Source: Pseudomonas costantinii (GTDB lineage: Bacteria > Pseudomonadota > Gammaproteobacteria > Pseudomonadales > Pseudomonadaceae). From it: 64,000 bases of DNA. The position numbers and the translations under genes were made by a program. Numbering within the stretch: position 1 is the stretch's first letter; each line of letters opens with the position of its first letter. The stretch spans positions 1 to 64,000 of the forward strand of contig NZ_MDDR01000052.1 of the NCBI RefSeq assembly GCF_001870435.1, read 5' to 3'. Below are positions 18,768-27,733 of this stretch, piece after piece. A model generated the notes under the pieces. The model was not told where the DNA came from, did no database searches, and saw only the letters and a list, made by a program, of their open reading frames with translations.

Positions 18768-20207
18768 ATGAACAAGTTTGCTTTCTCCCTGGTGACGGTT
18801 GCCGTGGCGCTGGGCGGATGCTCGCTCATCCCCGATTACCACCAACCCGCAGCACCGGTGGCGATACAGTACCCACAAGGCCCGGCGTATGCCGCTGCCG
18901 CTGGAACGGTCAGTGAAGACGCTGCCAGCCAGGGGTGGCGCACACTGTTTCACGACCCGTCCTTACAGCAACTGATTCAGACCGCCCTGACTCAAAACCG
19001 CGACCTGCGTGTCGCCGCCTTGAATGTCGAGGCTTTCCGCGCACAGTACCAGATCCAGCGTGCCGACCTGTTCCCGGCCATTTCCGCGAGCGGCGGCGGC
19101 ACCCGCCAGCGTGTCCCGGCGAGTATTACCCAGACCGGCAAGTCGGCGATCACCTCCACCTATTCTGCGACGCTGGGAATCAGTTCGTATGAACTGGATT
19201 TCTTCGGCCGCATCCGCAGCCTCAGCGAGCAGGCGATGCAGGCTTATCTGTCCACCGAGCAAGCACGCCGCAGCGCGGAACTGAGCCTAGTGGCCAGCGT
19301 CGCCAATGCCTACCTGACCTGGCGCGCCGACCAGGAGCTACTCGTGTTGACGCGCCAGACGCTGACCTCCTACGAGGAAAGCCTGCGCCTGACCACGCGC
19401 AGCCTGGATGCGGGCGCCGCGTCTTCGTTGGAGGCCGCACAGGCGCAAACCAGTGTCGAGAGCGCCCGCACCAACCTGGCCCGCTATGAGCGCCAAGTGG
19501 CGCAGGACCGCAACAGCCTGACGCTGTTGGTTGGCACCGCGCTACCGGAACTCCTGCCGGCTCGGCCGCTGGCCAGCAACCTGATCGCCCAAGTGCCTTC
19601 CGGCCTGCCATCGGACCTGCTGCAGCGTCGTCCCGACATTCTCCAGGCCGAGTACCAGCTCAAATCCGCCAACGCCAATATCGGCGCCGCCCGTGCCGCA
19701 TTCTTCCCCAGTGTCAGCCTGACTGCGAATGCGGGCGCGTCCAGCTCCCAGCTATCCAGCCTGTTCAAGGGTGGCTCGGGCAGTTGGACGTTCCAACCCC
19801 AGATCAACCTGCCGATCTTCAATGCCGGCAGCCTGCGCTCGAGCCTCGACTATTCCAAGTTGCAAAAAGACATCAGTGTCGCCCAGTATGAAAAAGCCAT
19901 TCAGACGGCGTTCCAGGAAGTGTCCGATGGATTGGCGGCACGCCAGACCTATGACAACCAACTGAGCGCGCAACGCGACTTGGTCCAGGCGAATCAGATC
20001 TATTACAACCTCGCGCAAAACCGCTATCGCGTCGGAGTGGACAGCAACCTAGTCTTCCTCGATGCGCAACGCTCCTTGTTCTCCTCACAACAGGCGCTGA
20101 TCACTGACCGCTTGGCGCAGTTGATTGCCGAGGTCAATCTATACACCGCCTTGGGTGGCGCATGGGGAGAACCGACCCGCCTGGCTGTTGCCGAGACGCG
20201 CCCATGA
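18768..20207 (+). CDS. NodT/OprM-family outer-membrane efflux lipoprotein
   Basis: Outer-membrane channel of 479 residues for tripartite efflux pumps. The signal peptide ends in a lipobox LGGC, so Cys17 should be lipidated. The body has the two repeated outer-membrane efflux domains typical of TolC relatives (about 60-250 and 270-455), including the conserved DLLQRRPDILQAEYQL segment and a long coiled region. A GAGG ribosome site lies nine bases before the ATG. NodT-type genes next to a luxR gene flank many Pseudomonas lipopeptide clusters, and here it could complete export together with the ABC exporter or with MacAB genes outside the window. A small gene overlaps its stop codon. Confidence 0.93.
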   Translation: MNKFAFSLVTVAVALGGCSLIPDYHQPAAPVAIQYPQGPAYAAAAGTVSEDAASQGWRTLFHDPSLQQLIQTALTQNRDLRVAALNVEAFRAQYQIQRADLFPAISASGGGTRQRVPASITQTGKSAITSTYSATLGISSYELDFFGRIRSLSEQAMQAYLSTEQARRSAELSLVASVANAYLTWRADQELLVLTRQTLTSYEESLRLTTRSLDAGAASSLEAAQAQTSVESARTNLARYERQVAQDRNSLTLLVGTALPELLPARPLASNLIAQVPSGLPSDLLQRRPDILQAEYQLKSANANIGAARAAFFPSVSLTANAGASSSQLSSLFKGGSGSWTFQPQINLPIFNAGSLRSSLDYSKLQKDISVAQYEKAIQTAFQEVSDGLAARQTYDNQLSAQRDLVQANQIYYNLAQNRYRVGVDSNLVFLDAQRSLFSSQQALITDRLAQLIAEVNLYTALGGAWGEPTRLAVAETRP

Positions 20208-20395
20208 GCACCTTCGAGCCCGGGCAATATGTGCGCCTGCGCTCGGGGGGCAAGAGAATGCTGGTCAAGTCTGCACTGGACACCGCGCAACTACCCAACA
20301 CTGCGCTAGTACCCTGTGAGCATGAAGAGAAAAAACGCACGATCCTGGGGTTCTACATCGCCGCCAATCTGAAGTTGGCGGACGCCCCACCGTGA
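20204..20395 (+). CDS. Small conserved-looking protein coupled to the NodT-type gene (YodC/DUF2158-like start)
   Basis: A 63-residue protein starts at an ATG sharing ATGA with the stop of the efflux lipoprotein, a strong sign of real, coupled translation. The opening FEPGQYVRLRSGGKRM resembles the small beta-rich YodC/DUF2158 family (typical start: F-x-x-G-D-x-V-x-L-x-S-G-G-x-x-M). It has no signal peptide and should be cytoplasmic. A single Cys and an EEKKR patch are the only other notable features. Its function is unknown; the position makes it part of the lipopeptide locus. Confidence 0.7.
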   Translation: MSTFEPGQYVRLRSGGKRMLVKSALDTAQLPNTALVPCEHEEKKRTILGFYIAANLKLADAPP

Positions 20396-20811
20396 GCGCC
20401 GCAGGGTAAGCCTGAGACAACGCTGCGAGCAACGTCACGGCTGCCCAAATAACCATTGATCACGCCGAGAACTCCGGTCACCAACTCATGTTTTTTCCAG
20501 CAGCCTACAAATGGGAATGATCGAGCACAGCAGGATCGAAAGCGCCTTGCTGGCGCCCGTCAGCACATCGAAATACACCAGCGCCTATGTCAGTAGTCTC
20601 TCCCAACTGCTGGCGCCCCCCACTCCGCCGACGCGAACCAAGGTGTGCATACACCTGCGAGCAAGGCGCGCCGAAAACGGCTAGTGCCGACGATAATCGA
20701 TCGCTGCCTCACTACAGAAATGAGTGCTTTAAACTTTTTACCCCATAAAGTATTTTGCAAGACTGCTTGGGGGCTGCTGCGCCCACCTCTATTACCTGTC
20801 AAGGATTTCCC
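20396..20811. other. Gene-free stretch, possibly remnants of a membrane-protein gene
   Basis: No intact gene is visible. On the minus strand, about 20490-20580 reads as a hydrophobic tail (SKALSILLCSIIP) ending in a stop, and a further hydrophobic stretch (MVIWAAVTLLAAL) follows in another frame. This could be a decayed transporter gene, or chance. It marks the edge of the lipopeptide locus. Confidence 0.3.
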
Positions 20812-21423
20812 GTGAGCGGACTGCGTGAACGGCAAAGGCTCGAACGACGCCAAGCCATCAGTAAAGCGGCGATCGAACTGTTCGAACGCCAGGGTTTCCA
20901 GAACACCACCATCGAACAGATCGCCAACCAGGCGGGCGTTTCGGCGCCCACGGTGTTCAAGTACTTCGGCAACAAGCAGGAAATCATCCTGGAAATCCTC
21001 CATGAGGCTGACCGGCGCGCACTGCAGGACACCCGTTGCCGGGTCCCGGCCATGGACGATCCGGTTGACGCCCTCTGCTACCTGGAAAAGCTCCTCACCG
21101 ACTACGCGCTGGAAGTCATGCACCCCAGCCTGTGGCGTGAGCTGTTGCCGCTGATCCTGTTCGGCGGCGAGAGCGAGTTGCCCGAAGGCTACCGGGCCAT
21201 GAACAACGCCCTACTTGCCGAAATCAGCGGCCTGCTGCGCGACCTGCAACAGGCCGGCAAGCTGAGCGCCGACCTGGACGTCGACCTGGCGGCGTTTTTG
21301 CTCAACGATTATGCGCACCTGCAACTGTTGCGGCTGGTCAGCCAGACGCCACCGAACATCGAGTCCCATTCCAGCCAGGTGCGACGCATCACGGCCTTGC
21401 TGTTTCAGGGCATGCGCGCCTAA
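20812..21423 (+). CDS. TetR/AcrR-family transcriptional regulator
   Basis: One-component repressor-type regulator of 203 residues. The N-terminal helix-turn-helix covers about residues 10-55 (AAIELFERQGFQNTTIEQIANQAGV then TVFKYFGNKQEI). The C-terminal ligand-binding part is unassigned. GTG 20812 is chosen because AAGGA stands six bases upstream and the frame before it has no signal. It converges on the binding-protein gene, which ends 22 bases downstream on the other strand, so it may control that operon; no operator was identified. Family call is firm, target inferred. Confidence 0.88.
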   Translation: MSGLRERQRLERRQAISKAAIELFERQGFQNTTIEQIANQAGVSAPTVFKYFGNKQEIILEILHEADRRALQDTRCRVPAMDDPVDALCYLEKLLTDYALEVMHPSLWRELLPLILFGGESELPEGYRAMNNALLAEISGLLRDLQQAGKLSADLDVDLAAFLLNDYAHLQLLRLVSQTPPNIESHSSQVRRITALLFQGMRA

Positions 21424-21444
21424 GCGCGCTGCCACATGCACGGC

Positions 21445-22548
21445 TCAGCGGTTGGTCTTGATCGTGGTCCAGGTGCGGGTACGAATGCGCTCCATCGCCG
21501 CCGACATCGGCTGCAGAGCAAACAGGGTTTTACGCGCTGCTTCGGGAATGTACATGTTGGGGTTATTGCGAATCTCAGCCTTGACCAGCTCGGTTGAGTC
21601 CTTGTTGGGATTGGGGTAACCGATCCGGTTGCTGATCAGCGCGATCACTTCCGGGCGCAGAATGTAATTGATAAACGCGTGGGCTTCTGCGGCATGCGGC
21701 GCATTGATCGGCACCACCATGACATCCGACCACATCGGCGCGCCCTCCGTGGGCAATGCCATGGCCACCTTCACGCCCTTGCCGGCCGCGTCCGCCAGTT
21801 GCTTGGCCAGCGCCATGCCTCCAGACCAGCCGACCGCCACGCAAATCTCGTCATTGGCCAGGTCCATGCCGTAGCGCGATGAGTTGAAGTAGGTGATGTC
21901 GGGACGAATCGACAGCATCAGTTGCTGAGCCTGGGTGTAGTCCTCACGCTTCTGGCTGTTGGGATCAAGGCCCAAGTAGTGCAAGGCGATGGGCAGGATC
22001 TCATTGCCCGCGTCGAGAAAACCGACGCCGCAGCCGGCCATTTTTTTCAGGTTCTCTTCCTTGAAAATCATGTCCCAGGTGTTCATCTGCACATCTGCGC
22101 CAAAGATTTTCTGGATCTTATCGACGTTGTACCCGATCAGCGTGGTGCCCCACAGGTAAGGCACGGCGTAACGATTGCCGGTGTCGCCGACCGCCTCCAG
22201 GGAGGTCATGAACTGCGGGTCCAAGTGGCGCCAGTTCGGTAATTGACTACGGTCCAGCGGCTCGATGGCGCCGGCGGCGATCAGGTGGCTGATGTTGGAA
22301 CTGCTGGGAAACACGACGTCGTAGCCGGAATTGCCGGTCAGCAGCTTGGACTGCAAGGTCTCGACGCTGTCGAACACGTCGTAGATCGGGCGAATACCGG
22401 TCTCCTGTTCAAAGCCCTTGAGGACTTCGGCCGGCAGGTACTCGATCCAGTTATAGATGCGCACCGTGCGCTCCTCGGCCAGGCACCAGCCGCTGGACAG
22501 CCAGGCGATGGCGACGCCCAATAGGGTATTACGCAAAGACTTGTTCAT
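21445..22548 (-). CDS. PotF/SpuD-type polyamine ABC substrate-binding protein
   Basis: Periplasmic binding protein of 367 residues with a Sec signal peptide (cut after about residue 24, WCLAEE). The body follows the PotF family: VRIYNWIEYLPAEVL at the start of the mature protein, then FDSVETLQSKLLTGNSGYDVVFPS and an AVPYLWGTT segment. It should capture putrescine, spermidine or a related amine for an ABC importer, but no permease or ATPase gene is adjacent. ATG 22548 fits AGGAG nine bases upstream. It is the last gene of a probable operon after an outer-membrane barrel (39 bases upstream) and a hydrolase, so the three may handle one compound. Confidence 0.9.
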   Translation of the reverse strand: MNKSLRNTLLGVAIAWLSSGWCLAEERTVRIYNWIEYLPAEVLKGFEQETGIRPIYDVFDSVETLQSKLLTGNSGYDVVFPSSSNISHLIAAGAIEPLDRSQLPNWRHLDPQFMTSLEAVGDTGNRYAVPYLWGTTLIGYNVDKIQKIFGADVQMNTWDMIFKEENLKKMAGCGVGFLDAGNEILPIALHYLGLDPNSQKREDYTQAQQLMLSIRPDITYFNSSRYGMDLANDEICVAVGWSGGMALAKQLADAAGKGVKVAMALPTEGAPMWSDVMVVPINAPHAAEAHAFINYILRPEVIALISNRIGYPNPNKDSTELVKAEIRNNPNMYIPEAARKTLFALQPMSAAMERIRTRTWTTIKTNR

Positions 22549-22587
22549 GCTCAAACACTCCTGCGCGGCCGCGATGGCTCGCGGCGC

Positions 22588-23925
22588 TCAATAACGGTAG
22601 GTGAAGTAGAGTTCCAGGGCACTGAAGTTCCGGTCATCGCCGAAGACTTGTTTGGCCGCCGCCATGGGCTTGACCCAGTTGTAGGACAGCGAGGTATAGA
22701 AGGACGGTGTCGGGGTCCAGTCGAGAAATACAACGCTTTCATCGGCAAAGCGCCGATCACTGACCGGGGCGCCCATGTAGTTCTTCTCGTCCAACCAGAA
22801 CTGATAGTGGATCGTCCCCAGGGTCAAGGTCTCGCTCAGGTGCGTCTTGAGCGAGAACTGCTGGACATTCTCGTTGCTGTTGAACAGCAGGTAGTTACCG
22901 ACCACGTCGCCCACCAGCCAAGTGCCCCAGTCGACAAAGCCTTTGCTCAGCGGGTCCCAGGCCTTCTGCCGGTTGTCGGTCAGGTTGTCGTCACCGGAAA
23001 AGCTCGCGTAGCGATAGCCAACGATCGGCGTCAGGGGCACGTTGCCGAAGGCGTAATCAGCCTGGGCGTACCAAGCGTTGGCTGCATAGTCGACACCCTC
23101 ACCACTGCCGCGCTCCACGGCGTACTCGCCATTCAGGGTCAGCGCTGCAACACCCGGCACCTTGGCATTCAGCGCGCGCAGGTTATAGACCTGCATCCCG
23201 TCGCGACGCCGTGGCAGCGTACTGCCCCTGGGACCCAGGGCGTTGACCCTGAACGCCATCGCGCCGAGCGTTGCCTGACCATCCAGGTCATAGTCGAAGT
23301 TGACGCCGGTCATGCGGAAGTCGCCCAGGTCGTCATCGGTGCGCAAAGTGAAGGCCTGGCTCTTCAACGCGCCATGGTCCCAGGCCAGAATCGCCGAATC
23401 CCTGAAGGCTGTACGCGGGCCGAGCCAATAGGCACCGTCCTTGAATTGGTCAAGGTTGCCATCCATGACGATGAAGCCCGTGCCGACCATGTAGTTCTGT
23501 CGACCGGCCGTCAACTTCCACTCTCCGACACGCACACCAACAAACATCTCTTCGCTGGCCACCTTACCGTCGGAGCTGCGAGTGAAGCCGCCGGCATCGC
23601 CGTCGCCGAAGGTGCTGGCGCCCACCACCGATGCACCGGCCAACACGCTGAAGTCGGGGGTCAAGGCGTAATCCAGTTTGATCCCCGGTTTGACGTAGAA
23701 CTCCTGCCAGTTGATCTTGCTGCCGCCATTCTTGCCGTTGCGCTGGTCGACCCGGCCGCTGCCGAAATTGACGTTGCGCGTGGAAATGGTCGCACCGCCA
23801 GCCGTCAGGTTGACCTCGCCCTTGAGGTTGCCATCCTCGAAGGTGTAGCCCGCCATTGCGACCTGGGCGCTCAAGGGAATACTGACCGCCAACAACGCGC
23901 GGGTGAAACGCATCATGGGAAACAT
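22588..23925 (-). CDS. Outer-membrane beta-barrel protein (porin-like)
   Basis: A 445-residue protein with a signal peptide ending AQVAMAG near residue 25 and a C-terminal ELYFTYRY, the aromatic end typical of outer-membrane barrels. Alternating hydrophobic strands run through the body and there is no TonB plug domain. An AGGAG seven bases upstream supports the ATG. The exact family is not recognised; it is not a typical OprD. Placed between a hydrolase and a PotF-type binding protein, it probably admits the same substrate across the outer membrane. Confidence 0.75.
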   Translation of the reverse strand: MFPMMRFTRALLAVSIPLSAQVAMAGYTFEDGNLKGEVNLTAGGATISTRNVNFGSGRVDQRNGKNGGSKINWQEFYVKPGIKLDYALTPDFSVLAGASVVGASTFGDGDAGGFTRSSDGKVASEEMFVGVRVGEWKLTAGRQNYMVGTGFIVMDGNLDQFKDGAYWLGPRTAFRDSAILAWDHGALKSQAFTLRTDDDLGDFRMTGVNFDYDLDGQATLGAMAFRVNALGPRGSTLPRRRDGMQVYNLRALNAKVPGVAALTLNGEYAVERGSGEGVDYAANAWYAQADYAFGNVPLTPIVGYRYASFSGDDNLTDNRQKAWDPLSKGFVDWGTWLVGDVVGNYLLFNSNENVQQFSLKTHLSETLTLGTIHYQFWLDEKNYMGAPVSDRRFADESVVFLDWTPTPSFYTSLSYNWVKPMAAAKQVFGDDRNFSALELYFTYRY

Positions 23926-24044
23926 AGTGAAGCTCCTGTGTAATTATTGTTGTTACAGGGCAGTTGAGGCGACGCAACGCGTCACCAACACCTGGGCAAG
24001 CCAGGTGGAGTCCAAACACTGGGTTGTTTTTGTTAGAAATGTGC

Positions 24045-25307
24045 TCAGTGGCTCAGGTGGGCGGCAATCGCCCGTAACATGCGCACGCTATCGGCATCGA
24101 AGGGGCCGACGGCATCCGGCAGCGATGACTGCTTGACGATCACCACCTTGGACACCTTGTCGACGAACAGGTATTGGCCATGGATGCCACCCGCCATGAG
24201 CGCCTGGCTGTGGTCGTTGAATACGTACCACTGACTGCGGTAGGAAGCGCCTGGGGTCCACTCGGAAAACTCGGCGTTGGCGGCATAAATCTCCGGGTTC
24301 GCCCCGCCGGCAACACGGGCGATTGCGTCGGCGCAGACCACTTGCACACCGTCTTGGTACCCATCGTTGGCCAACAGCCGGCCAAAGCGCGCCATGTCCC
24401 GCAAGGTTGCGTTGAAGCCCGCACCTGCGACGCTGCGCCCCCAAGGATCAGCCATGAAATAGCCGTCGCGCTCACAGCCCAACTGAAGCCAGATGCGCTG
24501 TAGCAACTGTGCGCAGCAAGTGCCCGACGCCCGCTCCATGACCCAGGCCAGCGCCTCGGTGGTAGCCGTCACATAGTGGAAAAAACCGCCATGTTCGCCG
24601 CGCTTGCGCAATGAAGGCAGGTATTGGTAGAGGGACTCGAACTCGGCGTATTGCACCGGTGTCGGCGAAAAGCCGCAGGCATAACCGTACTGCGAACTCT
24701 CGGAGGCCGGATCGTCGTATACCTCGCTGTAGTCGATGCCCACGGCCATGTCGAACAATTGCCGCACGCTGGCATCACCAAAGGCACTGCCGGTCAGTTC
24801 AGGCACATAGGTATTGGCCTTGCGTGATGGGTCGAGCAGACCGTCACTGATCAGTTGTTCACCCAGGATGCCGATCAGCGACTTCGTCACTGAAAACATG
24901 ATGTGCCGGTCATCGGGCCCCTGGCCGTTGAAATAGCGCTCGAACAGTACCTGATCACCCTGCATCACCAGGAAACCATCGGTGTGGCTGGCCATCAAAT
25001 GGTCGATCACGCTGACGCTGAGACCGCACTGACTGGCGAAATGCAGTTCATCCAACGCCTGCGGGGCCTCACCCAGGCCGGTCACTGGACGCACCCCGGC
25101 CTGCACGTCGATGGACGGCCGCAGCCGTGCCAGGTGGCGAAACCCCCAGCGGTTGAACGGCGGGCGCATCCAGTTTTCCCAGGTCACGCGCTGCTCCGGC
25201 GCGGCGGGAAAACCCTGCATCAAACGCGGGGCGGCCTGTTCGGCCTGGAGAGATTCATTGGCCTCTACGTAAAGCCTTGCGAGTAAAGGGACGGCGTTCT
25301 GGCTCAT
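24045..25307 (-). CDS. Serine hydrolase of the beta-lactamase fold (NylB/esterase-like)
   Basis: A 420-residue enzyme with the active-site motif SVTK (near residue 137) and a downstream YSE tyrosine motif (MAVGIDYSEVYDDP, near 195). These are the Ser-Lys-Tyr set of class C beta-lactamase-fold hydrolases such as 6-aminohexanoate-dimer hydrolase (NylB) and EstB-type esterases. No signal peptide is seen, so it should be cytoplasmic. AGGA eight bases upstream supports the ATG. It leads a probable operon with the barrel and polyamine-type binding protein, which hints at an amide- or ester-linked amine as substrate. The natural substrate is unknown. Confidence 0.85.
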   Translation of the reverse strand: MSQNAVPLLARLYVEANESLQAEQAAPRLMQGFPAAPEQRVTWENWMRPPFNRWGFRHLARLRPSIDVQAGVRPVTGLGEAPQALDELHFASQCGLSVSVIDHLMASHTDGFLVMQGDQVLFERYFNGQGPDDRHIMFSVTKSLIGILGEQLISDGLLDPSRKANTYVPELTGSAFGDASVRQLFDMAVGIDYSEVYDDPASESSQYGYACGFSPTPVQYAEFESLYQYLPSLRKRGEHGGFFHYVTATTEALAWVMERASGTCCAQLLQRIWLQLGCERDGYFMADPWGRSVAGAGFNATLRDMARFGRLLANDGYQDGVQVVCADAIARVAGGANPEIYAANAEFSEWTPGASYRSQWYVFNDHSQALMAGGIHGQYLFVDKVSKVVIVKQSSLPDAVGPFDADSVRMLRAIAAHLSH

Positions 25308-25671
25308 CTGTGTGATCCTGAAAATGACTCTGCGTGGTAGCAGATGCAGGAAAACAATTACATTTATTAATTATTTTAGTCAATAAAATATTTTACAATG
25401 AAAACGCCTGATGACATGGCTAATAAGCCTCTGGACCGGCAAGTTTTTGGGAAAAATGGTGTGGTATCGAACCTGACAGCTCAGGCCAAAGTGTTCTTTG
25501 GGGATCCGGACAGTCCCTGAAAAATCTGCTCGGGACCGCTCTGGAGTGTTCTTGCGGACACTCCAACGCAGTGCGCTGCAACCGTGACAGCGCACCGCCC
25601 ATTTCAGTATCTATCGCCACTCATCTAAGTGAGCGCGGGAACGATCACTCAAGGCGTACCGCCTGCCCCTA
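25308..25671. other. Gene-free AT-rich promoter region with a perfect hairpin
   Basis: No gene is visible. Positions about 25350-25410 are strongly AT-rich and probably hold the promoter of the hydrolase operon on the minus strand. A perfect seven-base hairpin, GGAGTGT (25543-25549) with ACACTCC (25558-25564), lacks a T-tract; it may be an operator or a weak end for the HypX-like transcript. Confidence 0.4.
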
Positions 25672-27390
25672 TCAATCCACCCATGCAGTGTCGAGTGCCA
25701 ACGCCCATGGCGCCATCAAGCGCTGTGGGGTCTGGCAGGCTTTGCGCTTTAATACAAAGTTGCGGCACTTCTCGGCGAACTGCTGGCGGTTGTGGACCAT
25801 GTCCAACTGCATCTGCACCAGCTCGTTTTCACGGCAGTGTTCAACCTGTTTAAAGTCGATCGTTGCCTTGCGTGTGCGATACACGGCGTATTGCTCATCG
25901 GTCAACGCCCTACTGGCCTGCTGCAGCAACCATGGGCCGAATTCGCGTGGGCAGTGCGGCCCGATGTCCTGAACCATCCCCCATTGCCGGGCTTGAATGG
26001 CGCTGATCGGCAGGCATTCTTCGGTGAGTTTGTGGGCCATTTCACTGCCGACGGCGCGGGGCAGGCTGTAGGTCCAGTATTCGGAGCCATACAAGCCCAT
26101 GGTTTTGTAATGGGGATTGAGTACAACGCCCGCCCGGGCGAATACGATGTCGGCCGCCAGCGCCAGCATCACACCGCCGGCTCCGGCGCTGCCCGTCAGG
26201 CCGCTGACCACCAGTTGCCGAGCCGTCAACAGTTCCTGGCAGACATCGTCGATGGCCTGAATATTGGCCCAGGCTTCCAGCCCCGGTACTTCAGCGGCCT
26301 GAATGACGTTGAGGTGCACACCATTGGAAAAACTCCCGCGCCCCCCCTTGATCAACAACACTTGGGTGTCTCGCGTCTTGGCCCAGCGCAACGCAGCGAC
26401 CAGCCGTTGGCACTGTTCGGTACTCATGGCACCGTTGTAGAACTCGAAGGTCAGTTCGCCGACGTGACCGGATTCGCGATAGCGAATCGGTTGATAGGCT
26501 GCCTCATTGAAGGCTTGGTTGGCGATCGAGCCATCCAGCACTGGGATGTCGGCCAGTCTCCCCGCCAGAACGTGACGCGCCGGTAACTTGAAGGTCTCCT
26601 CCCCCGGCTGGGCTTTGCGTTTGAGCGACCCGATCCACACGCTCTGATCACCCGCCGCAACCAGCACCGCGTCATCCTGTACCGCAAGGATTTCTCCTGG
26701 CGTGCCGCAGCGTGAATCCAGTTGTGCGTCGTACAGGTAATACTGCCCGCCGGCGAGGCTCGCCAACACACCCGGTTGGCCATCGGCGGCGTCGATGGTG
26801 CGTTTGATGAAGCGCGCGCAATCGTACCAACCGAAGACTCGGTCAGATTGCTTCATGTTCGGTTGTAAACGCCCAATGACGTTGGGTTGCGTGTAGTCGA
26901 GCGGCGTAGGGATGAAACCGCGGACGAATTTTTCTATCACATCGCGGATGCAATAGAGCGCAGCGTCACTCACCGGGCCGTTGTACAACTCGGATTTGCG
27001 CACATCGGCAGGCATGTCGAACTCACAGGTCGACCAGATCGGCCCCGCGTCCATTTCCTCTACCGCCTGCAAGGCCGTGACGCCCCATCGGCTGACCTGC
27101 TGGGTGATAGCCCAGTCCAGCGCGCTGGCACCACGGTCGCCGACGATACCCGGATGAATGATCACCACCGGGCGATCCGGATTGCTCCACAGCTGCTGCG
27201 GCACGCGATCCTTTAGAAATGGGCAGATCACCAGGTCGGCCGCCGACTCCTCGATCTGACTACAGACTGTGGCTTCATCAGTGAACAGCACCACGCTGGG
27301 CGCGTGGCCCGCTTGGCGTAAGTCCAACCAGGCCCGTTGGGTCAAACCGTTAAACGCCGATGACAACAACATGATCTTCAATGACCGCAT
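25672..27390 (-). CDS. HypX/HoxX-like formyltransferase / enoyl-CoA hydratase fusion
   Basis: A 572-residue two-domain protein. Residues about 1-280 form a formyltransferase region with a HPGIVGDRGASALDWAI segment characteristic of HypX proteins. Residues about 300-530 resemble enoyl-CoA hydratase/isomerase (GGRGSFSNGVHLNVI, SGLTGSAGAGGVMLALAADIVFA). HypX (HoxX) proteins are known to make the CO ligand of [NiFe]-hydrogenase from formyl-tetrahydrofolate in air. No hydrogenase or other hyp gene is present in the window, so this may be an orphan or serve another CO- or formyl-using pathway. ATG 27390 is chosen over an upstream codon because the formyltransferase fold begins there and AAGGA lies before it. 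An ANR/FNR-like box stands about 100 bp upstream. Confidence 0.85.
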   Translation of the reverse strand: MRSLKIMLLSSAFNGLTQRAWLDLRQAGHAPSVVLFTDEATVCSQIEESAADLVICPFLKDRVPQQLWSNPDRPVVIIHPGIVGDRGASALDWAITQQVSRWGVTALQAVEEMDAGPIWSTCEFDMPADVRKSELYNGPVSDAALYCIRDVIEKFVRGFIPTPLDYTQPNVIGRLQPNMKQSDRVFGWYDCARFIKRTIDAADGQPGVLASLAGGQYYLYDAQLDSRCGTPGEILAVQDDAVLVAAGDQSVWIGSLKRKAQPGEETFKLPARHVLAGRLADIPVLDGSIANQAFNEAAYQPIRYRESGHVGELTFEFYNGAMSTEQCQRLVAALRWAKTRDTQVLLIKGGRGSFSNGVHLNVIQAAEVPGLEAWANIQAIDDVCQELLTARQLVVSGLTGSAGAGGVMLALAADIVFARAGVVLNPHYKTMGLYGSEYWTYSLPRAVGSEMAHKLTEECLPISAIQARQWGMVQDIGPHCPREFGPWLLQQASRALTDEQYAVYRTRKATIDFKQVEHCRENELVQMQLDMVHNRQQFAEKCRNFVLKRKACQTPQRLMAPWALALDTAWVD

Positions 27391-27733
27391 GACTGACTCT
27401 TCCTTGAGAATGCGCGACAGGAGGCTCTCCTTGAGCCCTCCTGACCTTTGATGGAAGCGCAAGGGTAGAGGCTGTGTCAGGCAGGCAGACTGATCGAGAT
27501 CAATCTTGTGTCAGCCAATCACTCAATCGAATGAAGCATGGCGGTCGAGGTAGCCTCCGAGCGTCGGGCAGGCCGTGGTTTGGACGATAGCCAATGAAGC
27601 ATGGGGTTTCAGGCATGGTGGCGATCGCACCTGTCGGTATCATTGAGCAGCGGGCCAAGCCCGTGTAACGCCTCCAACATCCGCCTTAAAACACTCACTC
27701 GACAAAAGCCCTGAGCGCTGGGCAGGGAGCTGC
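27391..27733. other. Divergent promoter region between the HypX-like and MFS genes
   Basis: No coding sequence was found. It contains the ANR-like box at 27490-27503 and, nearest the MFS gene, a GGGAG ribosome site. No terminator or repeat was seen. Confidence 0.5.
27490..27503 (-). promoter_or_regulatory. Candidate ANR/FNR box upstream of the HypX-like gene
   Basis: The minus strand reads TTGATCTCGATCAG, matching the TTGAT-N4-ATCAA consensus at nine of ten defined positions. A weak -10-like TACCCT (27462-27467) would put the box centre near -41.5, the usual distance for FNR-type activation. Either neighbouring gene could be the target; the HypX-like gene fits the spacing better. Confidence 0.5.

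Noticed and set aside
25543..25564. Rho-independent terminator
   Set aside because: The stem is perfect but there is no T-tract on either strand, so it is noted only as a hairpin.
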